In this document: positions 1-6,259 of the stretch, in pieces
How the letters are laid out: the number at the start of each line of letters is the position of its first letter
Numbering within the stretch: position 1 is the stretch's first letter
Source: a virus
Direction: 5' to 3' (one strand)
DNA length: 22,588 nucleotides
IMG/VR virus record: IMGVR_UViG_3300009082_000063
Coordinates: 1-22,588 of that record
Translations under genes and position numbers: made by a program
The notes under the pieces: generated by a model
What the model was told of the DNA's origin: nothing
The model's input: only the letters and a program-made list of their open reading frames with translations
The model's database searches: none

Positions 1-207
1 AAGCGCATTGATCGCGACACCAAGGCGATGAGGATCGAGAAGAAATGGTTGGAAGGAATCGCCATAGCAGCGAAGCGCAAGATGAAGGACCCCGCGCTGG
101 TCCTTCTGTTCGAGGGCACGCAACAGGCCCCCGACGAGTGGGTGATGGTCCCCATGGAAGTCGCCCGTCGCTTACTTGGGCTGAACGTCGAGTCTTCCAA
201 GCCGTGA
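1..207 (+). CDS. C-terminal part of a probable PD-(D/E)XK endonuclease (partial)
   Basis: An open frame enters the window at base 1 and ends at TGA 205-207, giving 68 residues with no start inside. The pattern is a lysine near the edge, then basic residues, then WLEGIAIAAKRK, then PALVLLFEG, then DEWVMVP and a leucine-rich end. It resembles the second half of phage Holliday-junction-resolvase-like PD-(D/E)XK endonucleases, in which the E-x-K strand is followed by a helix, a hydrophobic strand and a W-x-x-x-P strand. The catalytic Asp and Glu would lie upstream and cannot be seen, so the family call is an inference from fold pattern. Its stop overlaps the GTG of the next gene (GTGA), and it heads a cluster of recombination-type genes, which fits a nuclease role. 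It could instead be an unrelated small phage protein. Confidence 0.5.
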   Translation, partial: KRIDRDTKAMRIEKKWLEGIAIAAKRKMKDPALVLLFEGTQQAPDEWVMVPMEVARRLLGLNVESSKP

Positions 208-341
208 GCTGGCTCTACTGGAACCTGCGTGTCTATCGTTACGATGCGCAGTTCCAGAAGACAATCGTTCGGGTGTTCTGGGATGGAGTGAAGAGCGGGC
301 AGGCGGACGGACCCCAGCTGCGCAAGGAGGATTTACAGTGA
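204..341 (+). CDS. Very small hypothetical protein, 45 aa
   Basis: A GTG at 204 overlaps the upstream stop (GTGA) and opens a 45-residue frame ending at TGA 339-341. The product is rich in aromatic and basic residues (SWLYWNLRVYRYDAQFQ) and has no recognisable domain. The same frame is open back to base 45, but that part is a mirror of the upstream gene and has the Arg/Gly/Pro-rich look of a non-coding frame, so the GTG was chosen. The Shine-Dalgarno match upstream is weak, so translation is probably coupled to the preceding gene. A good Shine-Dalgarno sequence for the next gene lies inside its end. The function is unknown. Confidence 0.5.
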   Translation: MSWLYWNLRVYRYDAQFQKTIVRVFWDGVKSGQADGPQLRKEDLQ

Positions 342-709
342 CTCTACCCGAGACCCGTCGAGCGCTGTTTCGCCATCATCTGTACTTGCCTCCGCTGGAG
401 AAGGTTCGTGTGGCGTTTCTGGTGCACAGCACAACGCCTCCCAGCGTGTACGCGCAGTTTGAATGTTTGACGTGCGACCACGTGCTCTTCTACGATCACG
501 TCAACGACTACTGGGTGTGTCCGGAGTGCGAGTACGAGCTGACCCCCGGAGAGGCTCGGGACTTGCATGACGTGATGGTCCACGCTCTCGACAATATCTA
601 TCCGAGGACGAAGAGGAGCTTACTGTGGGATTTGGTGCACTGGTGGCAAAGGCGACGGGATCGACAGCGGAAGCAGGCCAAGCGGCTTTCAGTGGCCTCT
701 CGAATCTGA
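338..709 (+). CDS. Zinc-ribbon protein, 123 aa
   Basis: The start is GTG 338, preceded by AAGGAGG at 324-330 with 7-base spacing, and it overlaps the previous stop by 4 bases. Two cysteine pairs, C43-x2-C46 and C61-x2-C64, sit in a beta-rich stretch (ECLTC and WVCPEC) and are typical of a zinc ribbon. The C-terminus is strongly basic (WWQRRRDRQRKQAKR), which would suit nucleic acid binding. The last 85 bases overlap the start of the Cas4-like nuclease gene, so the two are very likely translated together. No enzymatic motif is visible. The zinc ribbon is seen directly in the sequence. A role as a DNA-binding partner of the neighbouring nucleases is inference. Confidence 0.82.
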   Translation: MTLPETRRALFRHHLYLPPLEKVRVAFLVHSTTPPSVYAQFECLTCDHVLFYDHVNDYWVCPECEYELTPGEARDLHDVMVHALDNIYPRTKRSLLWDLVHWWQRRRDRQRKQAKRLSVASRI

Positions 710-1527
710 AGGATCTGATCCTTACGCGATATGGTAGGAAGGAGGACAGGCAACCACCCAGCCTGGACAACTTCTATTACCGTGCTTCAGGGCTAGCTTA
801 CATCTGTCCGAGGCAAGAGGTTCTTCAGCAGCAACACGAGGTCTTACTTCGAGTTCGCAAGCCTGCCGAAGAGGTTGCCAATTACGACGTGGGTACCGGC
901 ATGCACTACGCCATGCAGAACATCATCCTTCCGGCCATCGGCGTGATGCGCGGAGCTTGGCGGTGCTTGGGCTGCGGTATGGTGCACGGAGCGCAGCAGC
1001 CTGGTCAGCTGGTCTACGAGGCAGCAATCCCACGTCCCGAAGTCTGTCGGTGTGGGCACAAGGTTTTCCTCTACGACGAGTACTTCCTGAAGGATCCGTC
1101 TGTCGGAACCGGTGGGCACATGGACGGCTTGCTGGTGCTTCCACGCTACCCTGGGATGGGACTGTTCGAGCTGAAGAGCATTTCCCAGAACGGTGCGAAG
1201 AAAGTCAAGGACTGCCCCCAGATCGAGCATGTGATGCAGGCCAATGCCTACATGTGGCTGTCGGGACTTCAGTGGGCGAAGATTCTGTACTGGGTCAAAG
1301 GGGTGTACTCGGTTGAGAAGAATCTGATCGAGCATCACGTGGAGCGCGACGAAGAGGTGTGGAACAGCATCAAGACGATGCTGCACAGCATTCGAAGGGG
1401 AATGGAGACTGGCAAGGTTCCGGATCGCGTGTGCGCGCATCGGGCGTGCGCGCGTGCGCAGGAATGTCCCGTGCTCAACCAGTGCTTTGGAGATCCGGAG
1501 GCGGACAGTGCAGTCGGGCTCATTTAG
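625..1527 (+). CDS. Cas4/RecB-like PD-(D/E)XK nuclease with zinc-knuckle insert and Fe-S-type cysteines
   Basis: This 300-residue protein starts at GTG 625 behind GAGGAG (613-618). Nuclease motifs run in the expected order: D167 in GGHMDG, then E182-x-K184 in FELKS, then the RecB-type Q205-x3-Y209 helix. An early cysteine in the motif YICPR (C61), together with late cysteines C270, C275, C281 and C287, matches the split iron-sulphur cluster layout of Cas4 and AddB-type nucleases. Between them, C114-x2-C117 and C141-x-C143 form an extra zinc-knuckle-like insert before the catalytic core. The family hydrolyses DNA ends and often supplies single strands for recombination. In this context (zinc-ribbon proteins and a RuvC-like resolvase adjacent, polymerase nearby) a phage recombination exonuclease is most likely. 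No cas1 or cas2 is present, so a CRISPR adaptation role is unsupported. Confidence 0.87.
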   Translation: MGFGALVAKATGSTAEAGQAAFSGLSNLKDLILTRYGRKEDRQPPSLDNFYYRASGLAYICPRQEVLQQQHEVLLRVRKPAEEVANYDVGTGMHYAMQNIILPAIGVMRGAWRCLGCGMVHGAQQPGQLVYEAAIPRPEVCRCGHKVFLYDEYFLKDPSVGTGGHMDGLLVLPRYPGMGLFELKSISQNGAKKVKDCPQIEHVMQANAYMWLSGLQWAKILYWVKGVYSVEKNLIEHHVERDEEVWNSIKTMLHSIRRGMETGKVPDRVCAHRACARAQECPVLNQCFGDPEADSAVGLI

Positions 1528-1867
1528 GGGAGTCGAGTTCCCTTCGATGTTGCTGTTCCCGCTACCGAAGCAGGGTCTGGACGCGAACTGCGTCGAGTGC
1601 GATCGACCGCAGGCGAAGTGGAACCTCCAGGCAGTGCCGGGGCTTGCTCCTGTATGCTCGTTGTGCGTGCTCTACAAGGTGCCCTGGTTGAACAAGGACG
1701 CAGGGGACATAGCGCAACTCATCGAGCTGGTGGAAGACGCGGTGGGAGTGCGGTTTGAGAAGGATTCTTTGGGGTGTCTTCTTTGCTGCGAGGATGCCGA
1801 TCGGATCGTGTCGTCGATGGTGATGACGGCGAAGGTCACCGCCACGGTGGCAAGGAGACAGAAATGA
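1508..1867 (+). CDS. Four-cysteine zinc-binding protein, 119 aa
   Basis: The frame is open from 1454, but GTG 1508 has GGAGG at 1497-1501 with 6-base spacing and was taken as the start; ATG 1547 is a weaker alternative. The product carries C28-x2-C31 and C50-x2-C53, a zinc-ribbon or treble-clef-like arrangement, followed by an acidic helix (DIAQLIELVEDAVGV) and a second cysteine patch with C90, C93 and C94. No catalytic motif or named family is recognised. It overlaps the Cas4-like nuclease by 20 bases and the RuvC-like gene by 4 bases (ATGA), so it is translationally locked between two DNA-processing enzymes. A nucleic-acid-binding accessory role is inferred from that position. Confidence 0.72.
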   Translation: MQSGSFRGVEFPSMLLFPLPKQGLDANCVECDRPQAKWNLQAVPGLAPVCSLCVLYKVPWLNKDAGDIAQLIELVEDAVGVRFEKDSLGCLLCCEDADRIVSSMVMTAKVTATVARRQK

Positions 1868-2415
1868 AGTACGTGATGGGGTTTGATCCTGGGTTCGCCT
1901 CGTTTGGGATGGCGGTCGTTGAGCTTGGAAAGACAGTGGAGAAGCCGATCTTCATGGGTGTAATCCGGACCAAGAAGTCAACCAAGAGGCAGAAGTTGCT
2001 TGCTACGGAGGACAACTTCGTCCGGTTGCAGATCATAGCTGAAGAGGTAGAGAAGCTGGTCCTCCAGTACGACTTGGTCGCGCTTAGCGCGGAGTCGATG
2101 AGCTTTCCAAGAAACGCTTCTTCCAGCGCCAAGGTTGGGATGACGTGGGGAGTTATCGCGACAACGAGTGTTCAGCACCAGCTACCGATGTTCCAGTGCA
2201 CCCCGCAGCAGTTGAAGATCAAGATGACTGGGTCGAGGACAGCCAGCAAGACCGAGGTAGCTGACGCGTTGCGTAAACGATACCCGAACACGGATTTCGA
2301 GGATTTGCTCAAATACTTGCCCATGGGGGAGCACGAGCATGCTTGGGACGCCCTTGCGTCTGTGGTAGTTTGCCTGGACGCGGAACCGGTGAAGATGGTC
2401 AGGAGGTTAGCGTAG
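1864..2415 (+). CDS. RuvC-like Holliday junction resolvase
   Basis: The start is ATG 1864, overlapping the previous stop as ATGA and preceded by AAGGAGA (1852-1858). The 183-residue protein has the RNase H-fold signature of RuvC: a first strand with D8 in MGFDPGFASFG, E77 in SAESMSF at the end of a later strand, and a C-terminal H159-x2-D162 in HEHAWDALA. These match the Asp, Glu and final (His/Asp)-x2-Asp metal ligands of RuvC. The length is close to that of bacterial RuvC (about 170). The family cuts four-way DNA junctions symmetrically as a dimer, and in phages it resolves recombination or packaging branches. No RuvA or RuvB partner is in the window. Longer N-terminal starts in the same frame were rejected because they lie over the upstream gene. 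Confidence 0.85.
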   Translation: MKYVMGFDPGFASFGMAVVELGKTVEKPIFMGVIRTKKSTKRQKLLATEDNFVRLQIIAEEVEKLVLQYDLVALSAESMSFPRNASSSAKVGMTWGVIATTSVQHQLPMFQCTPQQLKIKMTGSRTASKTEVADALRKRYPNTDFEDLLKYLPMGEHEHAWDALASVVVCLDAEPVKMVRRLA

Positions 2416-2417
2416 TC

Positions 2418-2522
2418 GTGGCAGTGGATGCCGATCGGAAGGGATTGGTGTCGAGTAAGATCAGTTCTCCTCTTGACAATCGTTCGTCAGTTACTACCTT
2501 GGATCTATCGGAGGCGTTTTAG
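2418..2522 (+). CDS. Possible 34-aa leader ORF (doubtful)
   Basis: A GTG at 2418 opens 34 codons to TAG 2520-2522, filling almost exactly the spacer between the RuvC-like gene and the next ATG at 2524. AGGAGG lies at 2401-2406, but its spacing of 11 bases is longer than ideal. The product is Ser/Asp/Leu-rich with no motif, and third-position composition is not clearly coding. The same bases contain a promoter-like TTGACA. Promoter and coding readings cannot both be taken as established, so this is a low-confidence gene call. Confidence 0.25.
   Translation: MAVDADRKGLVSSKISSPLDNRSSVTTLDLSEAF
2473..2500 (+). promoter_or_regulatory. Promoter-like sequence, sigma-70 type
   Basis: A perfect TTGACA at 2473-2478 is followed 16 bases later by TACCTT at 2495-2500. 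Transcription would begin near 2507, just ahead of the GGAGG (2510-2514) of the gene starting at 2524. The -35 box is exact but the -10 box matches at only three positions (T1, A2, T6). It lies in one of the few intergenic spacers, after the recombination cluster. A similar pair with 18-base spacing occurs at 12004-12033. Functional assignment is inference. Confidence 0.35.
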
Positions 2523-2523
2523 C

Positions 2524-3516
2524 ATGGCCGAATTTGCCGTGATTGAAGGTGGGAATACCCCTCAGCGTGGATCGAAGAGCTGGTGTTCGAAGGTGCGCAA
2601 GCGTGCTCGGCAGCTGGCGCAGGACTTGGACACGGGCTACATGGAGTTGGCTCAAATCCTCTACGACGTGTGGGACACTCCGATCGACGGAGACCCCAAC
2701 AAGGGACCCATCTACAAGCAGTGGGGGTTCGATTCTTTCGCGCAGTGGGCCGACGAGGACTTGAACATCCAGAAGCGCAAGGCTGAACGCTTGCGCGCTA
2801 TCTGGTATACCCTGGAGGTGGAGCTGTCTGGGATGGACGTGGATCTCAAGAAGCGCATCATTTCGCTCGGAGTGAGCAAGGTTCGTGAACTGGTTCGCAT
2901 CTTGGATCTAGACAACGCGGAAGGGTGGGTCTCCATCGCGGAGAAGTCCAGTTACCCGGTGCTACGTGCGTCCATTGCTAAGGCGAAGGAGAAGCAGGAA
3001 GCCGAGAAGCTCGCGGCTAAGGTTGCAGCGAAGCAAGCCGCAGAGGCGGCAGCAGAGGTTGCGGAAGAAGAAGGGGATGAGGTTGGAGAGGATCCTGATT
3101 TGGAAGCTGTCGGGGGGAGTGCTCACGTTCCCGATGCCGCGCCAGACTTCGACGACGCAGAAGCTCGCAAGGGAGGTCCTCAACCTGGTACCCCAGTCCC
3201 TGCGCTCGACGAGCCAGAGGAGATGAGCTTCGAGCACTTTGGGCTCTTCCCCGAGCAGCACTTGAACGTGAAGCTCGCCCTACGCAAGGCATCCGAGTTG
3301 TCTGGATCCGACAAGAAGAGTCACAATCTCGATCTGATCTGTACGGACTTCCTTGCGAATAACGACATCGTTCCGAACAACGTCGTGGAGAATCGAATGC
3401 GGTTCATGCGACGGATGGAGCAAGTGTTCGGCGTGAAAGTCATCGCGTTGGATACGGTGAACGACGAGGTGGTCTACGGAGCTGGGACGCTGTCCAAGCT
3501 CGCGAAGGAAAGCTGA
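2524..3516 (+). CDS. Conserved-looking two-domain phage protein, unknown function, 330 aa
   Basis: ATG 2524 follows GGAGG (2510-2514). Three parts are visible. Residues about 25-140 are helical, with YMELAQILYDVWD followed by a GFDSFAQWADEDL segment and a KRKAERLRAIW helix; this layout recalls DNA-binding or ParB-like helix-turn-helix regions, but no clear match can be asserted. Residues about 155-200 are a Lys/Ala/Glu-rich probable coiled coil turning acidic, followed by a Pro/Gly linker. From about 238 a compact C-terminal domain begins (MSFEHFGLFPEQHLNVKLAL) and ends with a beta-like tail. It lies between the recombination and replication genes, which suggests a DNA-metabolism or regulatory role. 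I do not recognise the family. Upstream in-frame starts back to 2428 lack a ribosome site and were not used. Confidence 0.75.
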   Translation: MAEFAVIEGGNTPQRGSKSWCSKVRKRARQLAQDLDTGYMELAQILYDVWDTPIDGDPNKGPIYKQWGFDSFAQWADEDLNIQKRKAERLRAIWYTLEVELSGMDVDLKKRIISLGVSKVRELVRILDLDNAEGWVSIAEKSSYPVLRASIAKAKEKQEAEKLAAKVAAKQAAEAAAEVAEEEGDEVGEDPDLEAVGGSAHVPDAAPDFDDAEARKGGPQPGTPVPALDEPEEMSFEHFGLFPEQHLNVKLALRKASELSGSDKKSHNLDLICTDFLANNDIVPNNVVENRMRFMRRMEQVFGVKVIALDTVNDEVVYGAGTLSKLAKES

Positions 3517-3752
3517 TGCTACCTGTGTCACGGAAGCTCCTGCTTGACGAGATCCGATCTGCCAAGGCCATCCTGGAAAGATGGGAAGGAATCGTCGATC
3601 CCGACAATACCGCAGCTCCGATGCCTGTGCTGGACACACCGGCTCCGAAAGAGCACTTGGTCGAGTGCTTGATCGAGATGCAAGCTGAGCTTGTGATCGC
3701 AGCTGGGAAGTGCGAGAACATTGCCGAGTCGATCCACAATCGGTTACGTTGA
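3516..3752 (+). CDS. Small hypothetical protein, 78 aa
   Basis: ATG 3516 overlaps the previous stop (TGATG), with a purine-rich AAGGAA just upstream, so coupled translation is likely. The 78-residue product has an N-terminal helix (LLLDEIRSAKAILERWEG), a short Asp/Pro loop and a C-terminal helical segment (ECLIEMQAELVIAAGKCEN). This suggests a small helical-hairpin protein. There is no signal peptide, membrane segment or recognised motif. The position directly before the histone-like gene and the polymerase gives only a loose link to replication. Confidence 0.65.
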   Translation: MLPVSRKLLLDEIRSAKAILERWEGIVDPDNTAAPMPVLDTPAPKEHLVECLIEMQAELVIAAGKCENIAESIHNRLR

Positions 3753-3799
3753 TCGGTTGGTCTGGATCTTGCTTGAATAGCGCTGACTGGAGGATCTGA

Positions 3800-4471
3800 A
3801 TGGAAACAAAGACAACGACATTGGAAAAGCAGCGAGCAGCTGCGGCAGCGCTGGGCAAAGCCAAGCCAGCGGAGCCGAAGAAGGCTGCGAAGAAACCGGT
3901 CGCGAAGAAGGCTGCGAAGAAGGCAGTCAAAGCGACGAAGAAGGCGGCTAAGTCGAAGAAGGCGGCGAAGTCGAAGCCGATCGGTGCCCGTATCAAGGTG
4001 ATCAAGGGAACCGAGAAGAAGGACGCGGAAGCCCCGAAGGCTCCGAAGGCCCCGAAGGCCCCGAAGGCTCCGAAGGCTCCGAAGGCCCCGAAGGCAAAGG
4101 CGGCGTCAGGACAGAGTGCAGCTGCGATCCTGTTGGATCGGAATGCTGTCAATGCCAACGAAGCGAAGGTGCTGGAAGTGTTGCGGGAGTCGAAGGCCTC
4201 GATGACACTCGTGGAGATCGCGAAGGCTGCGTTCCCCAGGAAGACCCGATCTCAAGGCAACAGTTGGGTACGAAATGCGATGCGCCGACTCGTTCGTGGC
4301 GTGTTGGTGACGAAGGTGGGTCGTGGGACCTACCGAGCAACCCCAAAAGGACTCGGCGAGAATCAGGAACGGCCACAGGTTCTCGTGGAGCCAGAGCCAA
4401 AGGCCGTGCCACCCGTAAGTCAGCCAAGCGCAAGCGCTGACACCGTTGTGACTGCGGAGCAGGCGATCTGA
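3800..4471 (+). CDS. Histone H1-like lysine-rich protein with APK repeats and winged-helix-like C-terminus
   Basis: ATG 3800 follows GGAGG a few bases upstream. The 223-residue protein has three zones. Residues about 19-75 are an Ala/Lys-rich tract (AAKKPVAKKAAKKAVK and similar) like the tails of histone H1 and of bacterial H1-like proteins. Residues 78-98 are seven perfect Ala-Pro-Lys repeats. Residues about 118-185 form a folded region with LVEIAKAAFP, then a helix containing WVRNAMRRLV, then LVTKVGRGTYRAT, which is the helix-turn-helix plus wing pattern of a small winged-helix domain. The tail is Pro/Glu-rich. It probably binds DNA, compacting or coating the phage genome, or acts as a regulator; the exact role is inferred. 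Its stop overlaps the polymerase start, so it belongs to the replication group. Confidence 0.75.
   Translation: METKTTTLEKQRAAAAALGKAKPAEPKKAAKKPVAKKAAKKAVKATKKAAKSKKAAKSKPIGARIKVIKGTEKKDAEAPKAPKAPKAPKAPKAPKAPKAKAASGQSAAAILLDRNAVNANEAKVLEVLRESKASMTLVEIAKAAFPRKTRSQGNSWVRNAMRRLVRGVLVTKVGRGTYRATPKGLGENQERPQVLVEPEPKAVPPVSQPSASADTVVTAEQAI
4031..4093 (+). repeat. Seven tandem 9-base repeats encoding Ala-Pro-Lys
   Basis: Seven consecutive 9-base units of the form GCYCCGAAG run without interruption. They differ only at the third base of the alanine codon (C, T, C, C, T, T, C). They encode residues 78-98 of the histone-like protein. Near-identical in-frame units are prone to slippage, so repeat number may vary between related phages. 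Confidence 0.95.
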
Positions 4472-6213
4472 TGTACAGTGTTGTCCGCGATGCGGAGCGA
4501 TTGGGTGAGGTAGCCAACGAGATCAACCAGGCTTCGGCCATAGGGTTGGACACGGAGACTACCCACCTGTCGCCCCATCACGGAAAGCTACGTCTTGTTC
4601 AGATCAACACTGGTCAGAATATATACCTGATCGACCTGTTTCACACCAAGACACTTGGACCTGTAGCAGTGGAGCTACACGCAGGCAAGGCTGTAAAGGT
4701 CGGACAAAACCTAAAGTTTGACCAGAAGTTCTTGCTACATCAGTTCGGCATTGAAATGTGGCCTGTTTTCGATACGTATCGAGCCAGTGCGATCATGCAC
4801 AACGGAAAAGAGGGCATGACTCACAGGTTGGGGGATATTTACGCGAGGGAGATTCCGAATGTGGCCCACAAGGGGGACTTGGGGGGTTCGGATTGGACTG
4901 GGGAGTTGTCTTCTGAGCAGTTGGGGTATGCTGCTGAGGACGTAGAGCACCTACTGTTGTTGCGTGAGGTGATGAAACCGAAGCTATCGCAGGGAGGGTT
5001 CAATAGGGCGGCTTTGATCGAATTTCAAGTGATCTTGCCGGAAGCCTCCATGGAGTTGAACGGTTTTCACCTGGATTCTGAAATTTGGATGCGGTTGTTC
5101 GAGGAGAACAAGTTGCTTCGGTACAGGTTGAAGGAAGAGTTGTTGCAGGAGTTGCCACACCCGAAGGGGTTGACAAGCTTGCCTGGGATGACCGTTGGGT
5201 GGAATCTAGGATCCTGGCAACAGAAACTCAAGTCGTTGCACATGTTGGGAGTGAAGGTAGAGAACACGCAAGCAGACACGCTGGCGATGCACGCTGCGAA
5301 GTTTCCAGTTCTACGGAAGCTGATCGACTACAGCAAGGTGTCGAAGTTGTGCACAGCGTTTGGTCCGGATTACCTGGCGCATATCGATTCTGTAACTGGG
5401 CGTATTCATACATCCTTCTATGGATTCTTGAATACTGCCAGGTATTCCAGTTCGGATCCTAACCTGCAACAGATACCTCGGCAGACTCGATACCGAGAGG
5501 CGTTCCGTGCGCCTGAAGGTCGCATGATCGTTACTGCTGACTATTCTCAGATCGAGCTACGGATGATGGCGCAGCTGTCTGGAGATTCTCTGCTTATGAG
5601 CGTATACAGGAAGAACCTGGATGCCCACAGGCAGACGGCAGCTCTCGTCAACGAGGTTGGTATAGAGGAAGTCACTAAGGATATGCGACAGTCCGCGAAA
5701 CCAGTGAATTTCGGGCTTATCTTTGGTATGGGCGCAGATCGATTGGTTGAATATGCGATGTCAGCGTATGGTGTGGTGTTGAGCTTGAAGGAAGCGGAGA
5801 GGTTCCGAGAGCGATTCTTCGATGGGTATTCAGGAGTCAAGGAGTGGCATCACGAGACGTTGAGGATTGGGAAAAGATCCGGTGTGTCTAGAACTGCTTC
5901 TGGCAGGATTAGGTACCTGGAGGAGACAGCGTACAGTGAGCACCTCAACACCCCTGTACAGGGTAGCTGTGCGGACGGATTGAAGGCGTCGTTGCCGATT
6001 GTGTACCAACGTCTCAAGAAGTACGGCGGACGTGCTAAGCTGGTGCACATGGTCCATGACGAAATTGAGATTGAATCCGGAGACGATCCTGAGGAGCTGG
6101 AGCATATCAAGCAGGACTTGGTGGACGGTATGACGGAAGGCATGCAGCAATTCCTTCCTGATGTTCCAGTTGTTGTAGATGCCGCCTACGGTAAATCTTG
6201 GGCGGAACACTGA
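4471..6213 (+). CDS. polA: Family A DNA polymerase (Pol I-like) with 3'-5' exonuclease
   Basis: ATG 4471 overlaps the upstream stop (TGATG). The 580-residue protein begins with a DEDD-type proofreading domain: D27 and E29 in GLDTETTHL, N80 and D84 in GQNLKFD, and Y153-x3-D157. The polymerase domain shows motif A with D357 (TADYSQIELR), motif B with R406, K410, F414 and G415, and motif C with H529-D530-E531. There is no N-terminal 5' nuclease, as in many phage polymerases of this family, so primer removal needs another enzyme. F414 aligns with Klenow F762 (discrimination against dideoxynucleotides), and F418 stands where Klenow has Y766. It is the probable replicative polymerase of the phage. 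No helicase or primase is seen in the window. Confidence 0.95.
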   Translation: MYSVVRDAERLGEVANEINQASAIGLDTETTHLSPHHGKLRLVQINTGQNIYLIDLFHTKTLGPVAVELHAGKAVKVGQNLKFDQKFLLHQFGIEMWPVFDTYRASAIMHNGKEGMTHRLGDIYAREIPNVAHKGDLGGSDWTGELSSEQLGYAAEDVEHLLLLREVMKPKLSQGGFNRAALIEFQVILPEASMELNGFHLDSEIWMRLFEENKLLRYRLKEELLQELPHPKGLTSLPGMTVGWNLGSWQQKLKSLHMLGVKVENTQADTLAMHAAKFPVLRKLIDYSKVSKLCTAFGPDYLAHIDSVTGRIHTSFYGFLNTARYSSSDPNLQQIPRQTRYREAFRAPEGRMIVTADYSQIELRMMAQLSGDSLLMSVYRKNLDAHRQTAALVNEVGIEEVTKDMRQSAKPVNFGLIFGMGADRLVEYAMSAYGVVLSLKEAERFRERFFDGYSGVKEWHHETLRIGKRSGVSRTASGRIRYLEETAYSEHLNTPVQGSCADGLKASLPIVYQRLKKYGGRAKLVHMVHDEIEIESGDDPEELEHIKQDLVDGMTEGMQQFLPDVPVVVDAAYGKSWAEH

Positions 6214-6259
6214 GAGTGGAATTGATGATAGCGACCACGTGGACGCTTGGTGGTGCTAC

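Noticed and set aside
45-203. Extension of the 45-residue gene upstream to 45
   Set aside because: The added part overlaps the nuclease-like end and has the Arg/Gly/Pro-rich look of a shadow frame; GTG 204 gives the usual GTGA overlap.
625-1527. CRISPR-Cas association for the Cas4-like nuclease
   Set aside because: No repeats, spacers, cas1 or cas2 are present; the context is phage recombination and replication.
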